From CAYFJO01 sp964343305 (GTDB taxonomy: Bacteria > Planctomycetota > Planctomycetia > Pirellulales > Pirellulaceae), in contig CAYFJO010000653.1 in NCBI GenBank assembly GCA_964343305.1, positions 1 to 5,195 on the forward strand: a DNA stretch of 5,195 nt. Reading direction: 5' to 3'. The position numbers and the translations under genes are program-made. The notes beneath the pieces were generated by a model. That model saw only the letters and a program-made list of their open reading frames with translations. It was not told the DNA's origin and made no database searches. Shown here in pieces: positions 1-5,195 of this stretch. Within the stretch, counting starts at the first letter, position 1. Each line of letters opens with the position of its first letter.

Positions 1-89
1 CCCAACATATCGGCGTACCAATCCGTCGACTCTTGGATGTCATGGACGGGCAGCACAAGAATGGTCTGCAGGAATTGCTGTTCATTCAT
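1..89 (-). CDS. VOC/glyoxalase-fold protein, N-terminal fragment
   Basis: Only the first 29 codons are present; the gene continues past the left edge. Read on the minus strand from the ATG at 89-87, the product begins MNEQQFLQTILVLPVHDIQE and continues STDWYADMLG. A first beta strand, then P-V-x-D-I-x-x-S-x-x-W-Y-x-x-x-L-G, is the typical opening of the vicinal oxygen chelate superfamily (glyoxalase I, fosfomycin and bleomycin resistance proteins, dioxygenases). The substrate cannot be told from this part, and the later metal ligands are outside the window. The start is fixed by an in-frame TGA at 119-117 with no other start codon between; only a weak AGG lies about 8 bases upstream. That TGA also closes the short reading frame upstream, leaving 27 bases between them, which suggests co-transcription if the upstream piece is real. 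The family call is firm for so short a fragment; the function is unknown. Confidence 0.7.
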   Translation of the reverse strand, partial: MNEQQFLQTILVLPVHDIQESTDWYADML

Positions 90-116
90 GTCAAATACCT
101 GAGTTCCGCTTCTTGG

Positions 117-224
117 TCAATCGCTTGCAGATTGCAGCCACTGGCGGAACTCACTCAACAGCGTGGTTTCGTCGATCGTCGTGCGACGCTGCAACGCTTG
201 GCGAAGTTGATTCAGCGTATAGTT
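117..224 (-). pseudogene. Coding-like fragment without a normal start, just upstream of the VOC gene
   Basis: The minus strand is open for 35 codons between a TGA at 227-225 and a TGA at 119-117. The product begins NYTLNQLRQALQRR and ends TTLLSEFRQWLQSASD. It looks like a charged amphipathic helical C-terminus, and the codon choice (CGC, CAG, GCG, CTG) resembles the real genes here. No ATG or GTG is present in the frame; the possible starts are a CTG at codon 4 and a TTG at codon 11. It could be the 3' end of a decayed gene, a very small protein with a rare start, or chance. It ends 27 bases before the VOC ATG on the same strand, as an upstream operon member would. I do not recognise the sequence. 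Confidence 0.35.
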
Positions 225-232
225 TCAGCTTT

Positions 233-319
233 TCACAGTACGCTATCGACGACTCTATGTCCAAACAACGCGCGGTCGATCACCCAAGATTCGACTGCCG
301 AAGTTTTGAGCAGACGCAT
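233..319 (-). CDS. Possible 28-residue ORF, unrecognised
   Basis: An ATG at 319-317 opens a 28-codon minus-strand frame that begins MRLLKTSAVESWVIDR and ends at a TGA at 235-233. It starts five bases beyond the REP-like inverted repeat and lies in a different frame from the coding-like stretch at 117-224. No good Shine-Dalgarno precedes it, because the upstream bases belong to the repeat arm. The two pieces cannot be joined by one simple frameshift, since stops in both frames (235-233 and 227-225) lie between them. It may be the 5' remnant of a broken gene whose 3' part is 117-224, or a chance frame. Confidence is low. Confidence 0.2.
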   Translation of the reverse strand: MRLLKTSAVESWVIDRALFGHRVVDSVL

Positions 320-323
320 TCAT

Positions 324-401
324 TCGTAGTGTACGCTGCCAGCGTGCAAATAACGCAAGCAAATCAGGGCGTCCATTGCACGCTGGCAGCGTACACTACG
401 A
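324..401. repeat. REP-like doublet: perfect 26-bp inverted repeat
   Basis: The arms 324-349 and 376-401 are exact reverse complements, separated by a 26-base spacer (350-375). Each arm is also an imperfect hairpin: ACGCTG, one C, CAGCGT, extended by a T-G wobble and two more pairs (330-348 in the left arm). Each hairpin carries GTAG at its 5' foot, at 326-329 on the plus strand and 396-399 on the minus strand. A 5' GTAG beside a short imperfect palindrome, in two inverted copies, is the known architecture of REP doublets (BIMEs) mobilised by RAYT/TnpA-REP transposases. The element lies four bases downstream of the DUF1501 stop, a usual place for REPs, where it may also block transcription or protect the mRNA 3' end. 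No U-tract follows on the minus strand, so it is not a classic intrinsic terminator. The structure is seen; the REP identity is inferred. Confidence 0.7.
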
Positions 402-405
402 GATG

Positions 406-1770
406 TTAGATCAGCTCGGCCAACGGCTCGACATCTGGATCGACCAGGTATTGTGGTCGGCCGTTCAGGTCGGTGATTCTGGCGTGACGAGTGTCGATTC
501 CTAGATGGTGGCAAAGCGTGGCAAAAACTTCTTGGAATTCGACCGGACGATCGACAGGTTCGCCGGCCAAGCGGTCGGTGGCACCGATGACCTGGCCGTT
601 CTTCATATTGCCACCGGCCATCAATGCCGGTGCAACACGCGGCCAATGGTCGCGGCCCACACGTGCGCTGATCTTCGGCGTGCGACCGAACTCGCCCCAC
701 ACCAACACAGCCGTCTCTTTGTCCATGCCTCGCTCGTGCAAGTCTTCGACCAACGCCGTGATGCCTTTGTCGAAAGCGGGGAAATCTTCTTTCTCGCGCT
801 TGAAGATCGAATTGTTCGCTCCGCCGTGCCAGTCCCACTTGCTGTAGTTCATGGTCACGACGCGAGCACCGGCTTCGATCAATCGACGGGCGGCTAGAAA
901 ACTCTGCGGAACACGTGGCGCTCCGTTGCCGTCCATAAATTTGGTAGGGTCGCCAGTTCCATATCGCTCGCGCACTTCCGGGGCTTCCTTGGATAGATCG
1001 AGCGCATCAGCGAGTCGCGACGATGTCAGCACACCCATCGCTTGTTGCGTAAACGCGTCAAGCCCTTCGAGCATGCCGCTGTTGTCCACGTCGCGGCGAA
1101 AACGGTCGATGCTGGACAACAGATTCTTGCGATCGGCCAAGCGGTCGGTCGTGATGCCGTTCAGCACCATGTCATTCTTGGTCGGTCCCATCGGTCGAAA
1201 CGGAGATTGCGACACGCCCAGGAAACCGGGACCTGGTTCGTTGTACGGGCCATGTGTGCAAGGATAACAAAGGCTGATGAAGGGCGGCGTTTCTGGCGTG
1301 GCGTGACCTTGAAGTTTTGCCACGGCCGAGCCGAATTGTGGCCAACCGCCGGTTGGTTTGGGACCAGCGTGAGTGCGGCCGGTGTAACATTGGATCGCAT
1401 CATGGCCCGATTGAGCATCGCACAACGAACGGATGATCGTAAACTTGTCCATCATCCCGGCCATCATCGGCAGCAGTTCGCCGACTTCGATCCCAGAGAC
1501 GTTCGTTGGAATCGGTTGCCAAGGACCCGCGATTTCTTTCGGCGCATCCGGTTTCAGATCAAACATGTCTTGATGCGGTGGCCCGCCAACCAGATAGACC
1601 AGAATCACGGACTTCGTTGAATTGCGAATGCCCGCCTGAGCCTCCAGCGATAGCAACTGAGGCAATGTCAAACCCGCGGCACCCAAAGCACCGATTTTGA
1701 GAAAGTTTCGCCGCGAAATGCCGTCACAGAATGGTTGTTGTTTTGCCGCAGGATCAAAAATGCTCAGCAT
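406..1770 (-). CDS. DUF1501 family protein, Tat-exported
   Basis: A full-length 454-residue member of the DUF1501 family, which belongs to the alkaline phosphatase/sulfatase-like fold and is greatly expanded in planctomycetes. No defined reaction is known for most members. The N-terminus carries a twin-arginine signal, SRRNFLK at residues 19-25, then a hydrophobic stretch to about 40 and an A-Q-A cleavage site near 46, so the folded protein should be exported. Family landmarks follow in order: GGPPHQDMFDLKPDAP (62-77), GHDAIQCYTGR (122-132), GGWPQFGS (141-148), DWHGG (313-317), GEFGRTPK (359-366), GRDHWP (372-377) and GATD (396-399). The His and Asp in these blocks are candidate metal ligands. 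The ATG at 1770-1768 is supported by AGGTGGAG eight bases upstream (1779-1786). Planctomycete DUF1501 genes often follow a DUF1549/DUF1553 (PSCyt1/PSD1) gene; none is present upstream here. The gene ends in TAA just before the REP-like doublet. Confidence 0.95.
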   Translation of the reverse strand: MLSIFDPAAKQQPFCDGISRRNFLKIGALGAAGLTLPQLLSLEAQAGIRNSTKSVILVYLVGGPPHQDMFDLKPDAPKEIAGPWQPIPTNVSGIEVGELLPMMAGMMDKFTIIRSLCDAQSGHDAIQCYTGRTHAGPKPTGGWPQFGSAVAKLQGHATPETPPFISLCYPCTHGPYNEPGPGFLGVSQSPFRPMGPTKNDMVLNGITTDRLADRKNLLSSIDRFRRDVDNSGMLEGLDAFTQQAMGVLTSSRLADALDLSKEAPEVRERYGTGDPTKFMDGNGAPRVPQSFLAARRLIEAGARVVTMNYSKWDWHGGANNSIFKREKEDFPAFDKGITALVEDLHERGMDKETAVLVWGEFGRTPKISARVGRDHWPRVAPALMAGGNMKNGQVIGATDRLAGEPVDRPVEFQEVFATLCHHLGIDTRHARITDLNGRPQYLVDPDVEPLAELI

Positions 1771-1812
1771 CGAAGTTGCTCCACCTAAAATGCGTTCAAA
1801 TGACGTGGCATT

Positions 1813-1841
1813 AATATATCAAAATTGATTGATGAATTCCA
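1813..1841 (-). promoter_or_regulatory. Candidate sigma70-type promoter for the DUF1501 gene
   Basis: On the minus strand a TATATT (1818-1813, five of six matches to the -10 consensus) lies 17 bases from a poor -35, TGGAAT (1841-1836). It is in the AT-rich 122-base gap between the DUF5989 and DUF1501 genes. Transcription would start near 1806, giving a leader of about 36 bases with the Shine-Dalgarno well placed. The -35 is weak and planctomycete promoters are poorly characterised, so this is only a suggestion that DUF1501 is transcribed separately from DUF5989. Confidence 0.3.
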
Positions 1842-1892
1842 GCGGAAATCACGCTTTAAACGACCGTCGCGCAAGTTTTATCGTGGACGATC

Positions 1893-2108
1893 CTATATGT
1901 TGTAGATGAACGGCCGTGTGATTGAGCTATTCATCACAATCAACAGCACCATGACGATTACGACAATGATCAACGGCGTCAGCCACCACCAGATGTTGTG
2001 TTTCAGAAAGTCCCAGAACTCGGCGAGCAGTCCGAGTTCCTCGTCTGCCTGATCCTCTTCGGCCAGCACATCATCATCGGTTCCGAGGTTGTCTTGGTCT
2101 TCGTTCAC
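1893..2108 (-). CDS. DUF5989 family single-pass membrane protein
   Basis: A 71-residue protein. Residues 1-24 are strongly acidic (many Asp and Glu). They are followed by LGLLAEFWDFLKHNIWWWL (25-43), a hydrophobic helix of Ile, Val, Leu and Met (about 43-59), and a short tail NSSITRPFIYNI. The E-F-W-x-F-L-K block, the aromatic run before the helix, and the ending S-S-x-x-x-P-F-I-Y are the DUF5989 pattern. These small proteins often sit beside SxtJ-type membrane proteins and carbamoyltransferase genes in exopolysaccharide-related clusters; no such partners are visible here. The role is unknown. The start is GTG (2108-2106): an in-frame TGA at 2120-2118 rules out anything longer, and a weak GAG lies about 8 bases upstream. 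The acidic extension is longer than I expect for the family core. The gene is divergent from the channel gene, with 133 bases between. Confidence 0.82.
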   Translation of the reverse strand: MNEDQDNLGTDDDVLAEEDQADEELGLLAEFWDFLKHNIWWWLTPLIIVVIVMVLLIVMNSSITRPFIYNI

Positions 2109-2241
2109 TTTAGAATCTCAAACTCTGGGGCTAATAGAAATGGGCAACACGTTTTGATATTCTAACACACCTACCGCTCATCAAAAGTTGCTTGGGATTC
2201 GCCGTTCGTCTTTGTCCGGCGACCATTAAGGAGAAAATATC
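2109..2241. promoter_or_regulatory. Divergent intergenic region between DUF5989 and the MscS-like gene
   Basis: These 133 bases must contain the start signals for both divergent genes. I find no promoter good enough to call. A TATTCT at 2158-2163 on the plus strand is a weak -10 candidate without a convincing -35, and the minus strand offers only poorly spaced boxes. There is no clear operator palindrome or riboswitch-like structure. The only strong signal is the Shine-Dalgarno at its right end. Confidence 0.4.
2228..2233 (+). promoter_or_regulatory. Strong Shine-Dalgarno that fixes the MscS-like start
   Basis: AAGGAG lies eight bases before the ATG at 2242. This near-perfect site and spacing choose 2242 over the out-of-frame ATG at 2250, which would otherwise look like the start because the gap shifts the reading frame. 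Confidence 0.8.
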
Positions 2242-4238
2242 ATGTCGGTTTGTTCACGAAATTGCTCGACACTGTTGATTGCGATCACTTATTGGCTCGT
2301 CTTGTTCGCGTCCGTTGGTGTCGCTCNNNNNNNNNNNNNNNNNNNNNNNNNNNNNNNNNNNNNNNNNNNNNNNNNNNNNNNNNNNNNNNNNNNNNNNNNN
2401 NNNNNNNNNNNNNNNNNNNNNNNNNNCTGTTGATTGCGATCACTTATTGGCTCGTCTTGTTCGCGTCCGTTGGTGTCGCTCAAACGGACCTTGGCGTCGA
2501 TTCGCCTGACCCACCGCCCGCGAACGAACCCGTCGCGTCCACAGAAGAGACCGAATTGGCTTCTCCACGGGCGACCATGACCGCGTTTCTGTCAGCGGTC
2601 AATGAAAATCGATTGTCCGACGCGGCCAAGTGCCTCGACCTTTCGCAAGCACCAGCGGATGGTCCCTCAGTTGCGTTTCAACTCAAAGAAGTCATCGACC
2701 GCATTGCACGGATCAAATTGGAAGATCTGCCGGATGACCCAGAATACGAAGGGCCATTCAGCGTCTTTGACGCGATCAAAGACCTGGAGCAGCCCACCGA
2801 TCCCACCGAGCGGGCAGCTCACCAAAAGAAGATCAGCGATGCCAAAAAAATCGTCCTCCAGCGCGGCGGCGATGACTTGTGGCGGTTCAGTGCCGAGACG
2901 GTTGCGAAAGTCGGCGAGTTATATTCCGGTGCTTCCGAGCGAGTGAAAGTCGCTGGTTATCAAAGTCAAGCCAGCACACCGCTTCCCGTGTTGCTGCGCG
3001 AAATGTTTCCGGAGTCGTTGTACGCGCGACATTTTATTTTGCAGGACTACCAGTGGATTTGTCTTCTCATTCTGGTGTTTCTCGGCTTTTTGGCGGACAT
3101 CATTGTGCGCGTGATTTGTCATTCGGCGACGGCGACGTGGTTCAAGTATCGCAAGGGCGAATCGCAAGACCGGACGGTGGAAAAAAAGCTTTGGCGACCG
3201 GTCGGATTGCTGGCCCAAGCGATCGTTTGGTATGTCGGCACAACGCTCATTGGTCTGCCCGATTGGGCCATGTTCATTTTGTTGCTCGCATTGAAATTCT
3301 TTGCGGTCTTTGCAAGTGTCTGGGTAGGATTCCTGTTCATCGATTTACTGGCCGCTTACATGGCTCGCAAGGCCGAGCAAACGCAAACCAAATTCGACGA
3401 CATTTTGGTGCCGTTGGTCAGCAAATCGTTGAAGGTGTTCGTCGTTTGTGTGGGAGTGCTGACGTGTGCCCAAGCATTTAGTTTACCGATTGCCGGGCTG
3501 GTCGGTGGGATGGGGATCGCCAGTGCCGCAATCGTGTTTGCGTCGCAGGATGCAATAAGCAACATCTTTGGTTCGGTCATCGTGCTGACCGACCGGCCGT
3601 TTGAGATCGGCGATTGGATTGTGACGGACGGCGTGGAAGGCACAGTCGAAACCGTTGGCTTCCGCAGCACGCGAATTCGCACCTTTTACAACTCCGAGGT
3701 GACGTTGCCAAACAGCCGATTGACGAGCGCCGTGGTCGATAATCTTGGACGACGGCAGTATCGCCGCATCAAAGCCATGCTGGGCGTGCAATACGACACG
3801 ACGCCGGAACAGATGGACGCGTTTTGTGAAGGAGTTCGCGAGCTGATCCGCCGACATCCCTACACGCGTAAAGATTATTTCCACGTTTACTTTAACGAGT
3901 TCTCCGACAGCTCACTGAACATTATGTTGTATTGCTTTTTGGAATGTCCGGACTGGGCGGTCGAACTGCGCGAGAAACATCGACTGTTTGTCGACATTAT
4001 GAAGCTAGCCGAGCGGCTTGGCGTTTCTTTCGCCTTCCCGACACGGACGCTGCACATGTATTCCGAACAACATGCCAGCGAAGAGTCGCCGTCGGATCTT
4101 TCCGCGCCAGAAGACTTTGGCAAACAATTGGCAGCGGAAATCGCTGGTCCGTTGTTGAGCGGCAACGACCGGCCGGGCCCTGTCGAATTCATCTCCGGAT
4201 CGTCAAATCGCGGAGATTCAGACGGTGAAGGAGCATGA
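2242..4238 (+). CDS. MscS-family mechanosensitive channel with secreted N-terminal domain (interrupted by an assembly gap)
   Basis: A membrane channel of the MscS family, which releases solutes on hypo-osmotic shock. As written the frame is broken by 100 N and a duplicated 55-mer. Deleting 155 bases (2327-2481) gives a continuous 613-residue protein starting MSVCSRNCST, with a signal peptide cut after V-G-V-A near residue 28. Residues 56-205 form a probable periplasmic domain opening with SPRATMTAFLSAVNENRLSD. Membrane helices are near 218-240, 268-287, 291-320 and 341-363. The pore helix follows (366-398), with GMGIASAAIVFASQDAISN, then DRPFEIGDWI (399-408) leading into the beta domain (VEGTVETVGFRSTRIRT, LPNSRL) and the C-terminal alpha/beta domain to about 555. 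A polar tail of about 55 residues ends the protein. At the positions of E. coli MscS Leu105 and Leu109 I align Ala377 and Phe381. The gene appears monocistronic, with a stem-loop 15 bases after the stop. Confidence 0.93.
2272..2326 (+). repeat. 55-bp direct repeat, left copy (contig end)
   Basis: This copy begins CTGTTGATTGCGATC and ends GGTGTCGCTC, directly against the first N. It is identical over all 55 bases to 2427-2481. It encodes the hydrophobic core and cleavage region of the channel signal peptide in the frame of the ATG at 2242. The abrupt end at the Ns on both sides points to overlapping contig ends, not a biological repeat. Confidence 0.95.
2327..2426. other. Assembly gap, exactly 100 N
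   Basis: A round run of 100 undetermined bases lies inside the signal peptide of the MscS-like gene. A gap of exactly 100 is the usual placeholder for unknown length. Because identical 55-mers abut it on both sides, the real missing length is probably zero and the flanks should be merged. Confidence 0.97.
2427..2481 (+). repeat. 55-bp direct repeat, right copy (contig start)
   Basis: This is an exact copy of 2272-2326, starting at the first base after the Ns and running straight into the mature part of the channel (Q-T-D-L-G). It is in the reading frame of the rest of the gene (2427-4238). The frame offset of 155 bases relative to the left copy is what breaks the gene on paper. Confidence 0.95.
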
Positions 4239-4253
4239 TTCGTTGCAAGCGAG

Positions 4254-4282
4254 ACTTCCGAAGTTTCAAGAACTTCGGAAGT
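4254..4282. terminator. Bidirectional stem-loop between convergent genes
   Basis: ACTTCCGAAGTT (4254-4265) and AACTTCGGAAGT (4271-4282) pair perfectly over 12 bp around a five-base loop (TCAAG). The stem lies 15 bases after the TGA of the MscS-like gene and 11 bases after the TGA of the convergent Tyr-rich gene, so it can serve both transcripts. Only three T follow on the plus strand and there is no T-run on the minus strand, so termination may be inefficient or rely on the stem alone. Confidence 0.75.
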
Positions 4283-4293
4283 TTGAATTCGGT

Positions 4294-4623
4294 TCAAAAC
4301 ACATCCGTCAGAAAGTGGTGACCGGAGTGATACCGGCGGCCCTCTGGATAGTAATTGTGCCACTTCTGGTTGTAGACCGGGATGCGCATTTCGGGCGGAT
4401 AGCGGTAGTACAAATCTTCGCTGCTGCGATAGTACTCGTGTCCCCAGAAGTTCTGCGGATAGTAGACGTACGGGTAGTGATAAAACCGTTCCCAGTCACG
4501 CGTGTTGTACGCACCGCCCCAAACACGGCCGTAGGCGCGTTGTTGAGCACTGGCCTCTTCAGTGGACACAAAGGCGTTGATCGCCAGCAAGCAAAGGAAA
4601 GCGAAGAGTGTTCGTCGGATCAT
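4294..4623 (-). CDS. Small Tyr-rich secreted protein, planctomycete type
   Basis: A 109-residue protein with a Sec signal peptide: M-I-R-R, a hydrophobic core to about 19, and an A-S-A cleavage site at 26. The mature part of about 83 residues has 16 Tyr, 4 Trp and many Arg and His, and contains RFYHYPYVYYPQNFWG, EYYRSSEDLYYRYPPEMRIP, NQKWHNYYP and the ending GHHFLTDVF. I recall similar short proteins with this YPYVYYPQNF core and GHHF-x-x-D-V-F ending in planctomycete genomes, sometimes labelled calmodulin-binding; that label has no support I can see, and the function is unknown. The composition suggests a cell-surface or matrix protein, perhaps cross-linked through Tyr. The ATG at 4623-4621 has AGGGGG (4628-4633) close upstream. 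The gene is convergent with the channel gene and shares the stem-loop at 4254-4282. The opposite-strand frame over it is an antisense shadow. Confidence 0.85.
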   Translation of the reverse strand: MIRRTLFAFLCLLAINAFVSTEEASAQQRAYGRVWGGAYNTRDWERFYHYPYVYYPQNFWGHEYYRSSEDLYYRYPPEMRIPVYNQKWHNYYPEGRRYHSGHHFLTDVF

Positions 4624-4830
4624 GATTCCCCCTAATGGTTGCCGTGGGCGAATGCCGAAGGCGCAGAGATTTGGTGTTAGTGGGTCCTAATTAAACCATC
4701 GGCAACCGGGACAATCCGTATTAACCGATTATCCGGCAAAATCAGCAGAAATGACGATGTGGCCGCTAGCTGACACTGCTTCGGTTGTGAAACTGCTGCC
4801 CAGCGATACCAGCATCTCTTCACGGAAACT
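4624..4830. other. Intergenic region upstream of the Tyr-rich gene
   Basis: This 207-base stretch between two minus-strand genes should carry the promoter of the Tyr-rich gene. I see a distant 8-bp inverted repeat (GGTTGCCG at 4637-4644, CGGCAACC at 4700-4707) and AT-rich patches near 4687-4696 and 4719-4732, but no promoter with well-spaced boxes. No coding frame with plausible composition lies here, and there is no clear terminator for the gene on its right. Confidence 0.4.
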
Positions 4831-5187
4831 TCAGACATCGTCGTTCTTCGGATATCCGAAACGTGTTCTGAGATGTTCGACCAAGGCGACGGCCATCTCG
4901 AGCCGTAGACTCGCTCGATTTTTTCCAGCCGGATCGGGAAACGACACCTCTTCGAGCTTCATCAATTCCTCGGGGGATCGAAAACTCTCTTGCCATCTTC
5001 CAAAAATGGCTTTCAGAGCGAGACATCGCGTTTGTGCCGCCCCAACATTGCGCAAAAGCTGGAAAGTCTTTTGATGGTAGACGATCAAAACGTCATTGCG
5101 ACGTACGAAGCGACTCCACTGGTGGCGAAAGTCTTCATGAGAAATGGCAGCGTCAAAGTCTTGTTCGGTAAGACGCATGTAGTCCAT
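4831..5187 (-). CDS. Hypothetical protein of unknown function, possibly 5'-truncated
   Basis: The visible frame gives 118 residues starting M-D-Y-M-R-L and ending at a TGA (4833-4831). I do not recognise the family. It is a soluble, charged, mostly helical protein with no signal peptide or membrane segment. Notable blocks are FVRRNDVLIVYHQKTFQLLR (27-46), LALKAIFGRWQESF (56-69), LEEVSFPDP (78-86) and KNRASLRLEMAVALVEHLR (89-107). Codon choice resembles the neighbouring genes, and I prefer this strand to the opposite frame at 4751-5074. The ATG at 5187 has no Shine-Dalgarno in the eight bases left in the window, and the frame stays open to the edge, so the true start may be further upstream or at Met4. 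It is 207 bases from the Tyr-rich gene on the same strand, too far to infer an operon. Confidence 0.7.
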   Translation of the reverse strand: MDYMRLTEQDFDAAISHEDFRHQWSRFVRRNDVLIVYHQKTFQLLRNVGAAQTRCLALKAIFGRWQESFRSPEELMKLEEVSFPDPAGKNRASLRLEMAVALVEHLRTRFGYPKNDDV

Positions 5188-5195
5188 GGCCGCGG

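Noticed and set aside
324..401. The inverted repeat as a CRISPR unit, IS end pair or attachment site.
   Set aside because: There is only one inverted pair with a short spacer and no direct repeats, no transposase inside, and no visible target-site duplication in the flanks.
33..409. Two overlapping plus-strand frames of 98 codons each (33-329 and 113-409).
   Set aside because: They lie antisense to the VOC start and run into or through the inverted repeat. They have no recognisable motif, while the minus strand shows a clear VOC opening.
491..1700. Several long plus-strand frames (for example 505-897, 851-1267, 1042-1620).
   Set aside because: All lie antisense to the DUF1501 gene, whose full set of family motifs and Tat signal leave no doubt about strand and frame.
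2250..2481. Start of the channel at the ATG at 2250, giving an N-terminus MFTKLLDTVDCDHLL.
   Set aside because: It is out of frame with the true signal peptide before the gap and only joins the channel frame because 155 spurious bases lie between. The ATG at 2242 has the Shine-Dalgarno and gives a proper signal peptide after collapse.
2272..2481. A genuine 55-bp tandem duplication or inserted element in the signal peptide.
   Set aside because: Both copies end exactly at the Ns, 55 is not a multiple of three, and the gene is only intact with one copy; an assembly overlap explains all of this.
4225..4635. A plus-strand frame of 136 codons with a hydrophobic middle, resembling a membrane protein.
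   Set aside because: It is antisense to the Tyr-rich gene and spans the terminator stem; the hydrophobic residues come from reading Tyr and Arg codons backwards.
4751..5074. A plus-strand frame of 107 codons.
   Set aside because: Low-complexity Ser-rich product with no motif, antisense to a minus-strand frame with better composition and codon choice.

Overview
The window looks like a piece of a Planctomycetes chromosome, most likely from the Pirellula/Rhodopirellula branch. That reading rests on gene content rather than a marker gene: a Tat-exported DUF1501 protein, a stand-alone DUF5989 membrane protein, an MscS-type channel with a large secreted N-terminal domain, and a tiny Tyr-rich secreted protein of a kind I associate with that phylum. 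It reads as ordinary, slightly gene-poor chromosome. I see no tRNA, rRNA, CRISPR array, transposase or phage gene.

Layout from left to right. Positions 1-89 (minus) hold the first 29 codons of a VOC/glyoxalase-fold protein that runs off the left edge. Just upstream of it (117-319, minus) are two short coding-looking stretches in different frames, possibly a decayed or very small gene. At 324-401 there is a perfect 26-bp inverted repeat. Each half is itself an imperfect hairpin with a 5' GTAG foot, so it looks like a REP doublet. It starts four bases after the stop of the DUF1501 gene (406-1770, minus). A DUF5989 gene (1893-2108, minus, GTG start) follows, divergently arranged against an MscS-family channel gene (2242-4238, plus). 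A 12-bp stem-loop (4254-4282) separates the channel gene from a convergent Tyr-rich secreted protein gene (4294-4623, minus). The right end holds an unrecognised 118-residue protein (4831-5187, minus) whose true start may lie outside the window.

The channel gene contains 100 N (2327-2426). The 55 bases before the Ns (2272-2326) are identical to the 55 bases after them (2427-2481). This is best explained as two assembly contigs that overlap but were scaffolded as if separated. Removing the Ns and one repeat copy (155 bases) joins the ATG at 2242, which has a perfect Shine-Dalgarno, in frame to the rest. The result is a 613-residue protein with an intact signal peptide. A start at 2250, or any protein that includes the gap, is wrong.

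I see no single pathway linking the genes. Most encode exported or membrane proteins (DUF1501, DUF5989, MscS, Tyr-rich). No convincing new multi-gene system is present. The items most worth a second look are the REP-like doublet, the assembly artefact, the pore sequence of the channel, and the small Tyr-rich protein.
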